10,069 nucleotides of DNA, from assembly GCA_937898715.1 (NCBI GenBank), contig CALEKA010000041.1, positions 1 through 10,069 of the forward strand, given 5' to 3'. Below the pieces are notes generated by a model. The model saw only the letters and a list, made by a program, of their open reading frames with translations, made no database searches and had not been told where the DNA came from. The stretch is from an uncultured Prevotella sp. (GTDB taxonomy: Bacteria > Bacteroidota > Bacteroidia > Bacteroidales > Bacteroidaceae). This document shows, in pieces, positions 1 to 5,968 of the stretch. The position numbers and the translations under genes were made by a program. Every line of letters starts with the position of its first letter. Within the stretch, counting starts at the first letter, position 1.

Positions 1-984
1 CTTCTTTGCCCGCTTTTCGGAATAGCAGACGATAAGACGTTCACCATTGGACCGCCTGAGTTCATGGCTGACATTGTCCTCTTTGTTCAATGAGAGAATC
101 CATTGTTTGACATCGCTGCTTTCGTTCTTTACACGTGCACCCAAGATGTATTTGTATCCGGCTTGTTGCAGCAACTTTACGTTATTTTTGTTCATCAAGC
201 CAGAATCGGCAATAACCACAAAATCATCTCCAAGTGTGAAGCGCTGCTTGAAGTCGTCTATCATCGGTATCATGGTGAAACCCTCGTACTGACTGCCGTT
301 GAACAAGGAATATGACAATGGATAACCGCCTTCGGAAACCAATAGGCCGAGTACGACCTGCGACTCGGCCGTCTTGCCGTCTTTCGAGAAGCCTGGCTCA
401 CGTAGCACGTCCGTCTGTGCAGTTTCAAAATACAGGGTTGTCACATCGTAAAACATCAGTCCTATCTTTCCGCCGAATATCTTACGCGTATGCTCTACAC
501 TGATCTGTTGAGCCAGCTCCATCTGTGTATTGTAGAGCTTGTCCATGTAACGATAAATGTGATTGAGGTCAACGTCCTCGTCATAGTAGGACTTCAGGTA
601 GTCAACCGTTGCCAGCTTACTCTGCGGTTGCGACACTCTGGCTATCACAAGATGCCGTAGAATTTCATCTGAGATGCTGTTGAAGCCAATACTGTCGTAA
701 ACTTGGCCAAGTAGCAGTTGTGTGCCATTGATTAATATATTGTCTATGTTGTTGAGAAAACGCTTGGTATTCTCTACTTCCATTCCGCGACGGTCGTCAA
801 AGTCTAATTCCTGCTGACCCCCAAAAGAGCGAATCCATGCAGTTGCCTTGTTACACAGTGATTCTATCTCTTCCTCTGATGATGAAGAGCCAAAGGATTT
901 TATCTCCTTATACTTGCCACTTGCTTTGCTGACAACAACAACGCTTGTGGTACCTGATCTGTTATGTTTCTTGCGTACATACAT
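1..984 (-). CDS. IS1634-family (IS4 superfamily) DDE transposase, N-terminal 328 residues, open at the window edge
   Basis: An uninterrupted minus-strand frame runs from ATG at 984 to base 1 with no stop, giving 328 residues of a protein that continues outside the window. It would cut and join the ends of its own element. The start MYVRKKHNRSGTTSVVVV matches the usual N-terminus of Bacteroidetes IS1634 transposases. The first catalytic aspartate is probably D180 in FYDVTTLYFE, followed by the conserved stretch around REPGFSKDGKTAESQVVLGL (195-214). The second is D260 in VVIADSGLMN. The catalytic glutamate should lie beyond the edge. No frameshift is visible, so the gene may be functional. A TACCTTTG box (996-989, minus) ends 4 nt before the ATG, so the mRNA would be leaderless; no good -33 TTTG is seen. 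Family call is strong; completeness cannot be judged. Confidence 0.9.
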   Translation of the reverse strand, partial: MYVRKKHNRSGTTSVVVVSKASGKYKEIKSFGSSSSEEEIESLCNKATAWIRSFGGQQELDFDDRRGMEVENTKRFLNNIDNILINGTQLLLGQVYDSIGFNSISDEILRHLVIARVSQPQSKLATVDYLKSYYDEDVDLNHIYRYMDKLYNTQMELAQQISVEHTRKIFGGKIGLMFYDVTTLYFETAQTDVLREPGFSKDGKTAESQVVLGLLVSEGGYPLSYSLFNGSQYEGFTMIPMIDDFKQRFTLGDDFVVIADSGLMNKNNVKLLQQAGYKYILGARVKNESSDVKQWILSLNKEDNVSHELRRSNGERLIVCYSEKRAKK

Positions 985-988
985 GGAA

Positions 989-996
989 CAAAGGTA
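989..996 (-). promoter_or_regulatory. -7 box (TACCTTTG) of the transposase
   Basis: On the minus strand TACCTTTG fits the Bacteroidetes TAnnTTTG consensus and ends 4 nt before the transposase ATG at 984. A TTTG about 20 nt upstream is absent, so this would be a weak or non-canonical promoter. The position predicts transcription starting at or next to the start codon. Confidence 0.5.
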
Positions 997-1009
997 CACA
1001 ATTTTTGCT

Positions 1010-1080
1010 TGCGCCACCCTAATCCACCCGTAATTTTGACGTAACTCATTGATTTTCAATCTACGCTATGTAATGGCGCA
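1010..1080. repeat. Short inverted repeat upstream of the transposase, candidate IS terminus
   Basis: TGCGCCA (1010-1016) and TGGCGCA (1074-1080) are exact inverse copies about 57 nt apart. Between them lies a smaller hairpin, ATTGA/TCAAT (1048-1052 and 1056-1060). The segment is probably the terminal region of the insertion sequence. It could instead be chance symmetry; the far end of the element is needed to decide. Confidence 0.35.
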
Positions 1081-1168
1081 GAAAAGTGATGAAGTCAGGA
1101 TAAACTGATGGAAATAATTCAAGAACAATAACGTGTAAGGTAAACATTCCATACAAGCCGTATTGTAG

Positions 1169-1218
1169 AAAACAAATAAGCCAAAGTCAATCTATCAAGA
1201 TTTTGGCTTATTTGTTTT
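1169..1218. terminator. Bidirectional intrinsic terminator between the hisC-like gene and the IS
   Basis: A perfect 17-bp stem pairs 1169-1185 with 1202-1218 around a 16-nt loop. The core is AATAAGCCAAA/TTTGGCTTATT, flanked by A and T tracts on both sides, so it can act in either direction. On the minus strand it lies about 70 nt past the stop of the hisC-like gene and should end that transcript. On the plus strand it is followed by a run of T. Confidence 0.8.
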
Positions 1219-1288
1219 TTTACATTGCAATTTGCTTCGGATGTTACGAACCCTCTCAAGTCATCATCCTTCTAAGAATCTTCCTCTA

Positions 1289-2269
1289 TCATCGTTTTCT
1301 CAACGCTCCGATTAATGCCGAATTTTCCTGTGGCAGCCCGATACTTATACGCAAACAGCCTTGCACGGGATGCACAGCAATGCCTTGTTTTAACAAATAG
1401 CGATAAACGGCTGCACTATCTGCGAATCTTACGAAGAGGAAGTTGGCATCGGAATGATATATTTGCTTACATTCTTTTAGATCGCTCAATGCCATACGCA
1501 CTTTCGTACGCTCGTCTATAATCTGTCTCACCCATTTATCTACGTCTAATCGGTGCTTCACCACATCGGCTACCACATTGAGTGTAGCTATCCCCACAGG
1601 GTGAGCCATCCCCACACGCTCAATGGTTTCAATTACCTCTGGATAAGCAACAATAGCCGCGAAACGTATGCCTGCCAGGCTCCATCCATGAGAGAAAGAG
1701 CGCAGAATAATCAGATTACGATACTTATTGAGCAATTCCAACACTGATGCTTGGGGAGCGAAATCTATGTATGATTCATCTACCACCACGTAACCATCGA
1801 ACAACTGAAGAATCGTCTCCAATTCACCCCGGTCAAGCAGGTTGCCTGTAGGAGAATTCGGAGAACATAAGTAGACAATCTTTGTCGTTTCGCTCACCGC
1901 TTTTAGTACAGACTCGGCTTGCAGTTCAAAGTCAGACGGGCGCAACGATGCTTCTCTATACTCCAAGCGATTCACTGCAGCTCGGCGTTCGTACACTGTA
2001 CGTGTAGGAACAGCAGCCACCACGCTATCACGATTGAAGAGAGCAAAAGCGCGCATAGTCAAATCGACGGCTTCTTCCGTGCCATTACAGAAATAAATAC
2101 ATGAGGATGGTATATGCTCATACTTTCCCCATTCTTTCTTCAACTTTTCTACCGCAGCAACTTCAGGATAATGATTGTAAAGCGTATTAAATGGCGACTC
2201 ATTGGCATCAAGATGCACCTTAGCTTTTAGTCTCTGACGTACTTTCTTTATATTATCTGGCAATTTCAT
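1289..2269 (-). CDS. HisC-like fold-type I aminotransferase lacking the PLP lysine (possible pseudoenzyme)
   Basis: This 326-residue protein follows histidinol-phosphate aminotransferase along nearly its whole length. Visible are DANESPFN (21-28), YPEV (34-37), CNGTEEAVDL (61-70), CSPNSPTG (135-142), VVVDESYIDFAPQAS (161-175) and GCLRISIG (304-311). HisC normally moves an amino group between glutamate and imidazole-acetol phosphate, using a lysine that holds PLP. Here the site reads SFSHGWSLAGIR (191-202): His194, codon CAT, stands where the lysine should be. PTYxxY, whose first Tyr stacks on the ring, has become PTRTVY (Arg90). N138, D164, Y167, S193, R202 and R307 are kept. No his gene is nearby and the frame is clean, so decay is unlikely. 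It could be a pseudoenzyme, a PMP-dependent enzyme like the ColD dehydratase (also Lys to His), or a binding protein. Family certain, activity unknown. Confidence 0.85.
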   Translation of the reverse strand: MKLPDNIKKVRQRLKAKVHLDANESPFNTLYNHYPEVAAVEKLKKEWGKYEHIPSSCIYFCNGTEEAVDLTMRAFALFNRDSVVAAVPTRTVYERRAAVNRLEYREASLRPSDFELQAESVLKAVSETTKIVYLCSPNSPTGNLLDRGELETILQLFDGYVVVDESYIDFAPQASVLELLNKYRNLIILRSFSHGWSLAGIRFAAIVAYPEVIETIERVGMAHPVGIATLNVVADVVKHRLDVDKWVRQIIDERTKVRMALSDLKECKQIYHSDANFLFVRFADSAAVYRYLLKQGIAVHPVQGCLRISIGLPQENSALIGALRKR

Positions 2270-2273
2270 AGTG

Positions 2274-2281
2274 CAAACCTA
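2274..2281 (-). promoter_or_regulatory. -7 box (TAGGTTTG) of the hisC-like gene
   Basis: On the minus strand TAGGTTTG fits TAnnTTTG and ends 4 nt before the ATG at 2269 (TTTG-CACT-ATG). With the usual spacing, transcription would start at about the first base of the start codon. No TTTG is seen at the -33 position. Confidence 0.5.
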
Positions 2282-2427
2282 CACAAAAACTATGACTTTT
2301 TCATCTCTTCGCTCTGTTTTTCTCCCTTAAGTTAAGCCTTTTTATTTAATACACTATTCTTTTTTATTCACACACACTTCAAATCATTTTTACCCACGCA
2401 TTATATACAACACTCATAAAAATGCAC

Positions 2428-2435
2428 TAACTTTG
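2428..2435 (+). promoter_or_regulatory. -7 box (TAACTTTG) of recR
   Basis: TAACTTTG matches TAnnTTTG exactly and ends 7 nt before the recR ATG at 2443, leaving room for only a few leader bases. The expected -33 TTTG is not visible in the AT-rich sequence upstream. It is divergent from the hisC-like promoter within a 173-nt intergenic space. Confidence 0.6.
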
Positions 2436-2442
2436 CACAGAA

Positions 2443-3054
2443 ATGATCAACGAACAATATCCATCCAAACTTTTGGAACGGGCTGTGCAGGAATTGACCC
2501 ACCTACCAGGCGTAGGTCGCAAGACAGCTTTACGATTTGCACTATATCTGCTCAAGCAGAAAAAAGAAGACGTCTGCGCCTTTAGCGACAGCCTTACCAC
2601 ACTTCGCAACGATGTAAAACATTGTAGCGTCTGCCACAATTTATCCGATACCGATGTATGCGATATATGCGCAAATCCCCATCGCGACAAGACTACCATC
2701 TGCGTGGTAGAAAACATCCACAGCGTGATGTCTATTGAGAACACAGGACAATATCATGGGCTTTATCACGTTTTAGGAGGTGTAATCTCTCCGATGGACG
2801 GCATAGGTCCAGCCGACTTGGAATTAGAGTCACTTTTCAAGAGAGTAGAAGCAGGAGGTATCAATGAAGTAATTCTTGCGCTCAATCCTACGATGGAAGG
2901 CGACACGACAAACTTCTACATTTCTCGCAGATTAGCTTCTACAGGCATCAAGTTCTCAGTTCTGGCACGCGGTGTGAGCGTTGGCGACGACCTTGAATAC
3001 ACTGACGAAGTCACCTTAGGACGTTCCATTTTAGGAAGAACTCCTCTGAAATAG
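2443..3054 (+). CDS. recR: Recombination mediator protein RecR
   Basis: RecR works with RecO, and RecF where present, to load RecA onto SSB-coated single-stranded DNA during gap repair. The 203 residues match the usual family length of about 200. Domains in order: a helix-hairpin-helix with LPGVGRKTALRFALYLL (21-37); a four-cysteine zinc finger (C61, C64, C73, C76); a Toprim domain starting at CVVEN (87-91) with YHVLGGVISPMDGIGP (108-123) and ALNPTMEGDTT (146-156); and a C-terminal GVSVGDDLEYTDEVTLGRS (177-195). The start MINEQYPSKLLERAV aligns with known RecR N-termini, which fixes the ATG despite its closeness to the -7 box. It leads a plus-strand run; the next gene begins 20 nt after its stop, which suggests co-transcription. 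All key residues appear intact. Confidence 0.97.
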   Translation: MINEQYPSKLLERAVQELTHLPGVGRKTALRFALYLLKQKKEDVCAFSDSLTTLRNDVKHCSVCHNLSDTDVCDICANPHRDKTTICVVENIHSVMSIENTGQYHGLYHVLGGVISPMDGIGPADLELESLFKRVEAGGINEVILALNPTMEGDTTNFYISRRLASTGIKFSVLARGVSVGDDLEYTDEVTLGRSILGRTPLK

Positions 3055-3074
3055 CAAACCTACCATATCACAAC

Positions 3075-3485
3075 ATGAATAACAATACCAACCTCCGATT
3101 ATCGCGCATAATATATATTGCCATTTGGTTTATCATAGCCATAGTGTTCTTCCTCTCAGAGAAAGGAATCCTCCCTGTGGGATACCTTCCCCAAGATGCG
3201 GCTACGATATACATGCTCAATATGCTCTGCATTGTGCTCACCTTAGCTGGTGTATGGGGCGGACTGAAATTATTCTCACTCAAGAACGTGCGTAGCCACA
3301 TAACCGCCCATCCACAGGCACTACCATTTTGGAATGTTATGCGTACATGCATCTTGGGACTATGCAACTTCGTAAATCTTATCGTATACTATGCCTTAGT
3401 AAGCGATACGACAGCACTTTACTGCCTACTTATCACGCTGACCGCATTCGTATTCTGCTGGCCAAAGAATGGTGAAGTAGAATAA
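3075..3485 (+). CDS. Small integral membrane protein of unknown function
   Basis: The 136-residue product is strongly hydrophobic, with four likely membrane helices at about 12-28, 42-64, 88-108 and 112-129. The N-terminus is short and polar (MNNNTNLRLSR) and the C-terminus is short and charged (WPKNGEVE). The loop around 68-82 carries KNVRSHITAHP, so by the positive-inside rule both ends and this loop should be cytoplasmic. I do not recognise a named family or a catalytic motif. It starts 20 nt after recR and lies 63 nt before the glycosyltransferase, on the same strand, so it is probably read from the recR promoter. An accessory role in the envelope is possible from its neighbour, but this is only inference. 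Confidence 0.8.
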   Translation: MNNNTNLRLSRIIYIAIWFIIAIVFFLSEKGILPVGYLPQDAATIYMLNMLCIVLTLAGVWGGLKLFSLKNVRSHITAHPQALPFWNVMRTCILGLCNFVNLIVYYALVSDTTALYCLLITLTAFVFCWPKNGEVE

Positions 3486-3548
3486 TCCCCATCATCTTTC
3501 TTCATTCCATTTCATCCTACATATCTACTGACTCAAACTCACTACCTC

Positions 3549-4754
3549 GTGACGCTTTCTATTATCATAGTCAACTACAACGTAAAATATTTCGTAGAGC
3601 AATGCTTAATCTCCATCTATCGAAGCCAGGGCATTGATCTCGATGAGATAGAAGTATTCATAGTAGACAATCTATCTAAAGACGATTCGCCAGCTTACCT
3701 TAAGAAACAGTTCCCCCTAAAGCAATATCCTCACATCCACATTATAGCGAACAAGCGTAATGTGGGATTCGGACGTGCCAACAATCAAGCCATTCGCCGA
3801 GCTAATGGGAAATACATTCTATTCCTCAATCCTGACACATTGCTTACCGAGCACACACTACATGACATTCTGTCTGAAGCTGAAAAGCTCCCCCACCTCG
3901 GAGTAGCAGGTGTGAGAATGATTCATACCGACGGTACTTTTGCACTTGAGTCACGACGCGGAGTGCCCTCTCCATGGGTTTCGTTTTGCAAAATGGCTGG
4001 GCTTAACAGTCTGTTTCCCAAGAGCCGGCTTTTCGGCAAATACTATATGCGCTATCTGTCGACTGATGAAGTCAACCCCATCGATATCATATCGGGAGCA
4101 TTCATGCTGACCACGGCAGAAGCAATGAAGAAAGTGGGATTGTTTGACGAAACGTTCTTCATGTATGGCGAAGACATAGACCTTTCATTCCGTTTCCTCA
4201 AAGCGGGCTACACAAACTATTACATTCCCACTACCCTACTCCACTACAAAGGTGAGAGCACGAAGAAGAATAGCTATCATTACGTACACGTGTTTTATGA
4301 GGCAATGCTCATCTTCTTCAAGAAGCACTATAAGCATTACAACTTCATACTCTCCTTCCCTATCAAAGTGGCAATCATCCTTCGAGCCATCATTGCGCTC
4401 ATTATGCAGCAAACGCAGAACCTGCGCAAGTTTCTCCACCCACGCAATGGGAAAGTGCCTCAACGCATGCTCTACATTGGTAAGAGTTCCGACATGGTAA
4501 AGCAGATAGCCGAAGAGTATGGCCTTACCATCGACTACTTCTCAGCCGACGAAAAGAGTCTACCTCAGGGGCATCACAATCTGCAGATCGATCCTACTCA
4601 CTACTCTCAAATTATCTACGACATCTGCGACTTTAGCCTTGACTTTATACTCGAACGCTTCTCAGAGAAACCTTATAAAAAAGTACAAGTAGGAACATTC
4701 AATGCCGAAAGAGGAATTATCATTACGACAAGCAACGTTTACTTCAAAGACTGA
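3549..4754 (+). CDS. Family 2 glycosyltransferase with a C-terminal extension
   Basis: The N-terminal 255 residues form a GT-A, GT2-type domain that should transfer a sugar from a nucleotide donor to a glycan or lipid-linked acceptor at the inner membrane. Seen are SIIIVNYN (4-11), the donor aspartate in IVDN (38-41), NVGFGRANNQAI (71-82), the metal-site motif LFLNPDTLL (91-99), SGAFMLTT (182-189), and FDETFFMYGEDIDLSFRF (199-216) with the likely base near E208/D209. Rhamnosyltransferase-like members look similar, but the sugar cannot be told. A hydrophobic stretch (264-286) may anchor it. Residues 305-401 form an added alpha/beta segment beginning RMLYIGKSSDM that I cannot assign. The start is GTG; no in-frame ATG lies near upstream, and starting there keeps the first beta strand. 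The GNAT gene follows after 8 nt. Confidence 0.9.
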   Translation: MTLSIIIVNYNVKYFVEQCLISIYRSQGIDLDEIEVFIVDNLSKDDSPAYLKKQFPLKQYPHIHIIANKRNVGFGRANNQAIRRANGKYILFLNPDTLLTEHTLHDILSEAEKLPHLGVAGVRMIHTDGTFALESRRGVPSPWVSFCKMAGLNSLFPKSRLFGKYYMRYLSTDEVNPIDIISGAFMLTTAEAMKKVGLFDETFFMYGEDIDLSFRFLKAGYTNYYIPTTLLHYKGESTKKNSYHYVHVFYEAMLIFFKKHYKHYNFILSFPIKVAIILRAIIALIMQQTQNLRKFLHPRNGKVPQRMLYIGKSSDMVKQIAEEYGLTIDYFSADEKSLPQGHHNLQIDPTHYSQIIYDICDFSLDFILERFSEKPYKKVQVGTFNAERGIIITTSNVYFKD

Positions 4755-4762
4755 GACGCCCT

Positions 4763-5278
4763 ATGATTCTACGACCACTCGAGCCCGAAGACTTAGAACT
4801 ACTTTATACCATAGAGAACGATCCCGAACTTTGGGAATGCTCTAATACTAACGCGCCCTACTCACGCTATGCTCTGAAGAACTACATCGCATCCATAGCC
4901 AACATCTACGAATGCGGCAGCGTGCGCTTTGTGATAGAGCACTCAAGCTACGATACGGATGTACCTCACGCCGTTGGACTCATCGACTTAATCAACTTCG
5001 ACCCTCTTTCTGCCCGCGCTGAACTATGCATTGCCATTCTAAAGGAGTATCGCAATCTCGGACTCGGACTACAAGCCATTCAACAAATAGAACGTTACGC
5101 CCGGAATCAGATAAATCTTCACTCCATCTACGCCCTTGTGGCAACATCGAACAGGCCTTCTCTAAATCTCTTCAAAAAGGCTGAATATAACCAAGTTACG
5201 TCACTTTGCGAATGGATCTACGCCAATGGGAGCTATCAAGATGTGATACTTTTTCAAAAGATTTTTCAAAAAAAATGA
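4763..5278 (+). CDS. GNAT-family N-acetyltransferase
   Basis: This 171-residue protein has the GNAT fold of the RimJ/SpeG type, which moves an acetyl group from acetyl-CoA to an amine. It begins MILRPLEPEDLELLYTIEND, the usual first strand and helix. The acetyl-CoA pyrophosphate loop is YRNLGLGLQAI (96-106), fitting R/QxxGxG with R97, G100 and G102. The following helix carries IERYARN (109-115), and SNRPSLNLFKKAEY (129-142) is the conserved motif B. The substrate cannot be predicted: candidates are a polyamine, a protein N-terminus or an amino sugar. It starts 8 nt after the glycosyltransferase stop, so the two are almost surely co-transcribed, which makes an amino-sugar link conceivable. No terminator follows; the tRNA promoter begins 8 nt after its stop. 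Confidence 0.9.
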   Translation: MILRPLEPEDLELLYTIENDPELWECSNTNAPYSRYALKNYIASIANIYECGSVRFVIEHSSYDTDVPHAVGLIDLINFDPLSARAELCIAILKEYRNLGLGLQAIQQIERYARNQINLHSIYALVATSNRPSLNLFKKAEYNQVTSLCEWIYANGSYQDVILFQKIFQKK

Positions 5279-5286
5279 GCAAAAGG

Positions 5287-5317
5287 TTTGGTACTTTAAA
5301 AGAAAGTCGTACCTTTG
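5287..5317 (+). promoter_or_regulatory. Consensus Bacteroidetes promoter of the tRNA operon
   Basis: TTTG at 5287-5290 and TACCTTTG at 5310-5317 are separated by 19 nt, the textbook arrangement for the main Bacteroidetes sigma factor. The predicted start is about 40 nt before tRNA-Asp. This is the best promoter in the window, as expected for stable RNA. Confidence 0.9.
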
Positions 5318-5359
5318 CACTCGCAATCGAGAACAAAACGAAAGCAACCAATTAAGAAT

Positions 5360-5433
5360 GGTGTGTTAGTTCAGCTGGTTAGAATACATGCCTGTCACGC
5401 ATGGGGTCACGGGTTCGAGTCCCGTACACACCG
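5360..5433 (+). tRNA. tRNA-Asp (anticodon GTC)
   Basis: A full 74-nt cloverleaf folds. The acceptor GGTGTGT (5360-5366) pairs with ACACACC (5426-5432), with discriminator G at 5433. The anticodon stem CATGC/GCATG (5387-5391, 5399-5403) encloses CTGTCAC with GTC at 5394-5396. The T arm ACGGG/CCCGT carries loop TTCGAGT. The discriminator G and the GTC anticodon agree with aspartate identity. CCA is not encoded, so it must be added after transcription. Confidence 0.98.
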
Positions 5434-5448
5434 CAACATTCACTTATT

Positions 5449-5519
5449 GGTACCCTGACCGAGTGGCTAGGTAGCGGTCTGCAAAACCGTGTACAGCAGT
5501 TCGAATCTGCTGGGTACCT
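5449..5519 (+). tRNA. tRNA-Cys (anticodon GCA)
   Basis: A 71-nt cloverleaf begins 15 nt after tRNA-Asp. The acceptor GGTACCC (5449-5455) pairs with GGGTACC (5512-5518), and the discriminator is T at 5519, the main cysteine identity base. The anticodon stem GCGGT/ACCGT encloses CTGCAAA with GCA at 5481-5483. The T arm AGCAG/CTGCT has loop TTCGAAT. The short D stem (ACC/GGT) is normal for tRNA-Cys. CCA is not encoded. Confidence 0.97.
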
Positions 5520-5524
5520 CTGCT

Positions 5525-5562
5525 AAAAGGATGAAGCGCACATTGCTTCATCCTTTTTTTTT
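5525..5562 (+). terminator. Intrinsic terminator of the tRNA-Asp/tRNA-Cys operon
   Basis: A perfect 13-bp stem pairs AAAAGGATGAAGC (5525-5537) with GCTTCATCCTTTT (5545-5557) around a 7-nt loop, and the T tract continues to 5562. It begins 6 nt after tRNA-Cys, so the operon holds only the two tRNAs. Confidence 0.93.
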
Positions 5563-5859
5563 ATTCGCACATTTACCTACGAGCAGCGAACTAAAAGCGT
5601 GAGAACACTTGCTTAGAACTATGCACCGCGTAAATAAATGAGAGTAGAATGAGGCAACACAGTGAGCGCGACATCGGTCATCCCTATGCTCTGCGCTCGT
5701 TGATTCCCCCAATGCTCGTGGTGGTCGTACATGGATACGCCTACGAGGAGAACTCTGCGCTTATCGTTGTATCGTCCAATACTCAACCACATTAACACAT
5801 ACACCAACAATACACAAAAAACGGAAATATTACCCATATTACTGATACACTTATTTCCC
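5563..5859. other. Intergenic stretch without a convincing gene
   Basis: About 300 bp lie between the tRNA terminator and the MATE promoter. A minus-strand frame crosses it, but it starts with TTG, overlaps the MATE promoter and resembles no family I know. Its inner Met version would have a hydrophobic start and about 70 residues. I see no RNA gene or clear repeat here. A decayed gene remnant is possible. Confidence 0.5.
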
Positions 5860-5891
5860 TTTGCAAATAAATAAAGCATTTCGTAACTTTG
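5860..5891 (+). promoter_or_regulatory. Bacteroidetes-type promoter of the MATE gene
   Basis: TTTG (5860-5863) and TAACTTTG (5884-5891) are 20 nt apart, close to consensus. The predicted start near 5896 leaves a leader of about 73 nt before the ATG at 5969. It may also drive the DUF3737 gene, which begins shortly after the MATE stop. Confidence 0.8.
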
Positions 5892-5968
5892 CATAGCATT
5901 GTCTCCACAATTACGACATGGAAAAGTTATGAATGCGAAACGATAACATTCTACAATAGCCCTTTCCA

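Larger units (their letters stand above)
1..1080 (-). mobile_element. IS1634-family insertion sequence, partial (right part of element beyond window)
   Basis: The segment carries the 5' two thirds of a DDE transposase reading leftward out of the window, so only one end of the element can be present. The outer boundary is a guess. A heptamer TGCGCCA (1010-1016) recurs inverted as TGGCGCA (1074-1080), and read from 1080 on the minus strand the sequence begins TGCGCCATTACATAGCG, which looks like an IS terminus. No target-site duplication can be tested because the other end is missing. The assignment to an IS is firm from the transposase; the 1080 boundary is weak. Confidence 0.6.

Noticed and set aside
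47..503. Plus-strand frames of 60-80 codons over the transposase
   Set aside because: Antisense shadows of the minus-strand transposase with no family resemblance.
1289..2269. Calling the gene hisC
   Set aside because: The catalytic lysine and stacking tyrosine are missing and no his genes are near, so naming it a histidine biosynthesis enzyme would mislead.
1289..2269. A nearby lysine standing in for the missing PLP lysine
   Set aside because: From L189 to G226 there is no lysine at all; the next is K238, far from the active-site loop in the family alignment.
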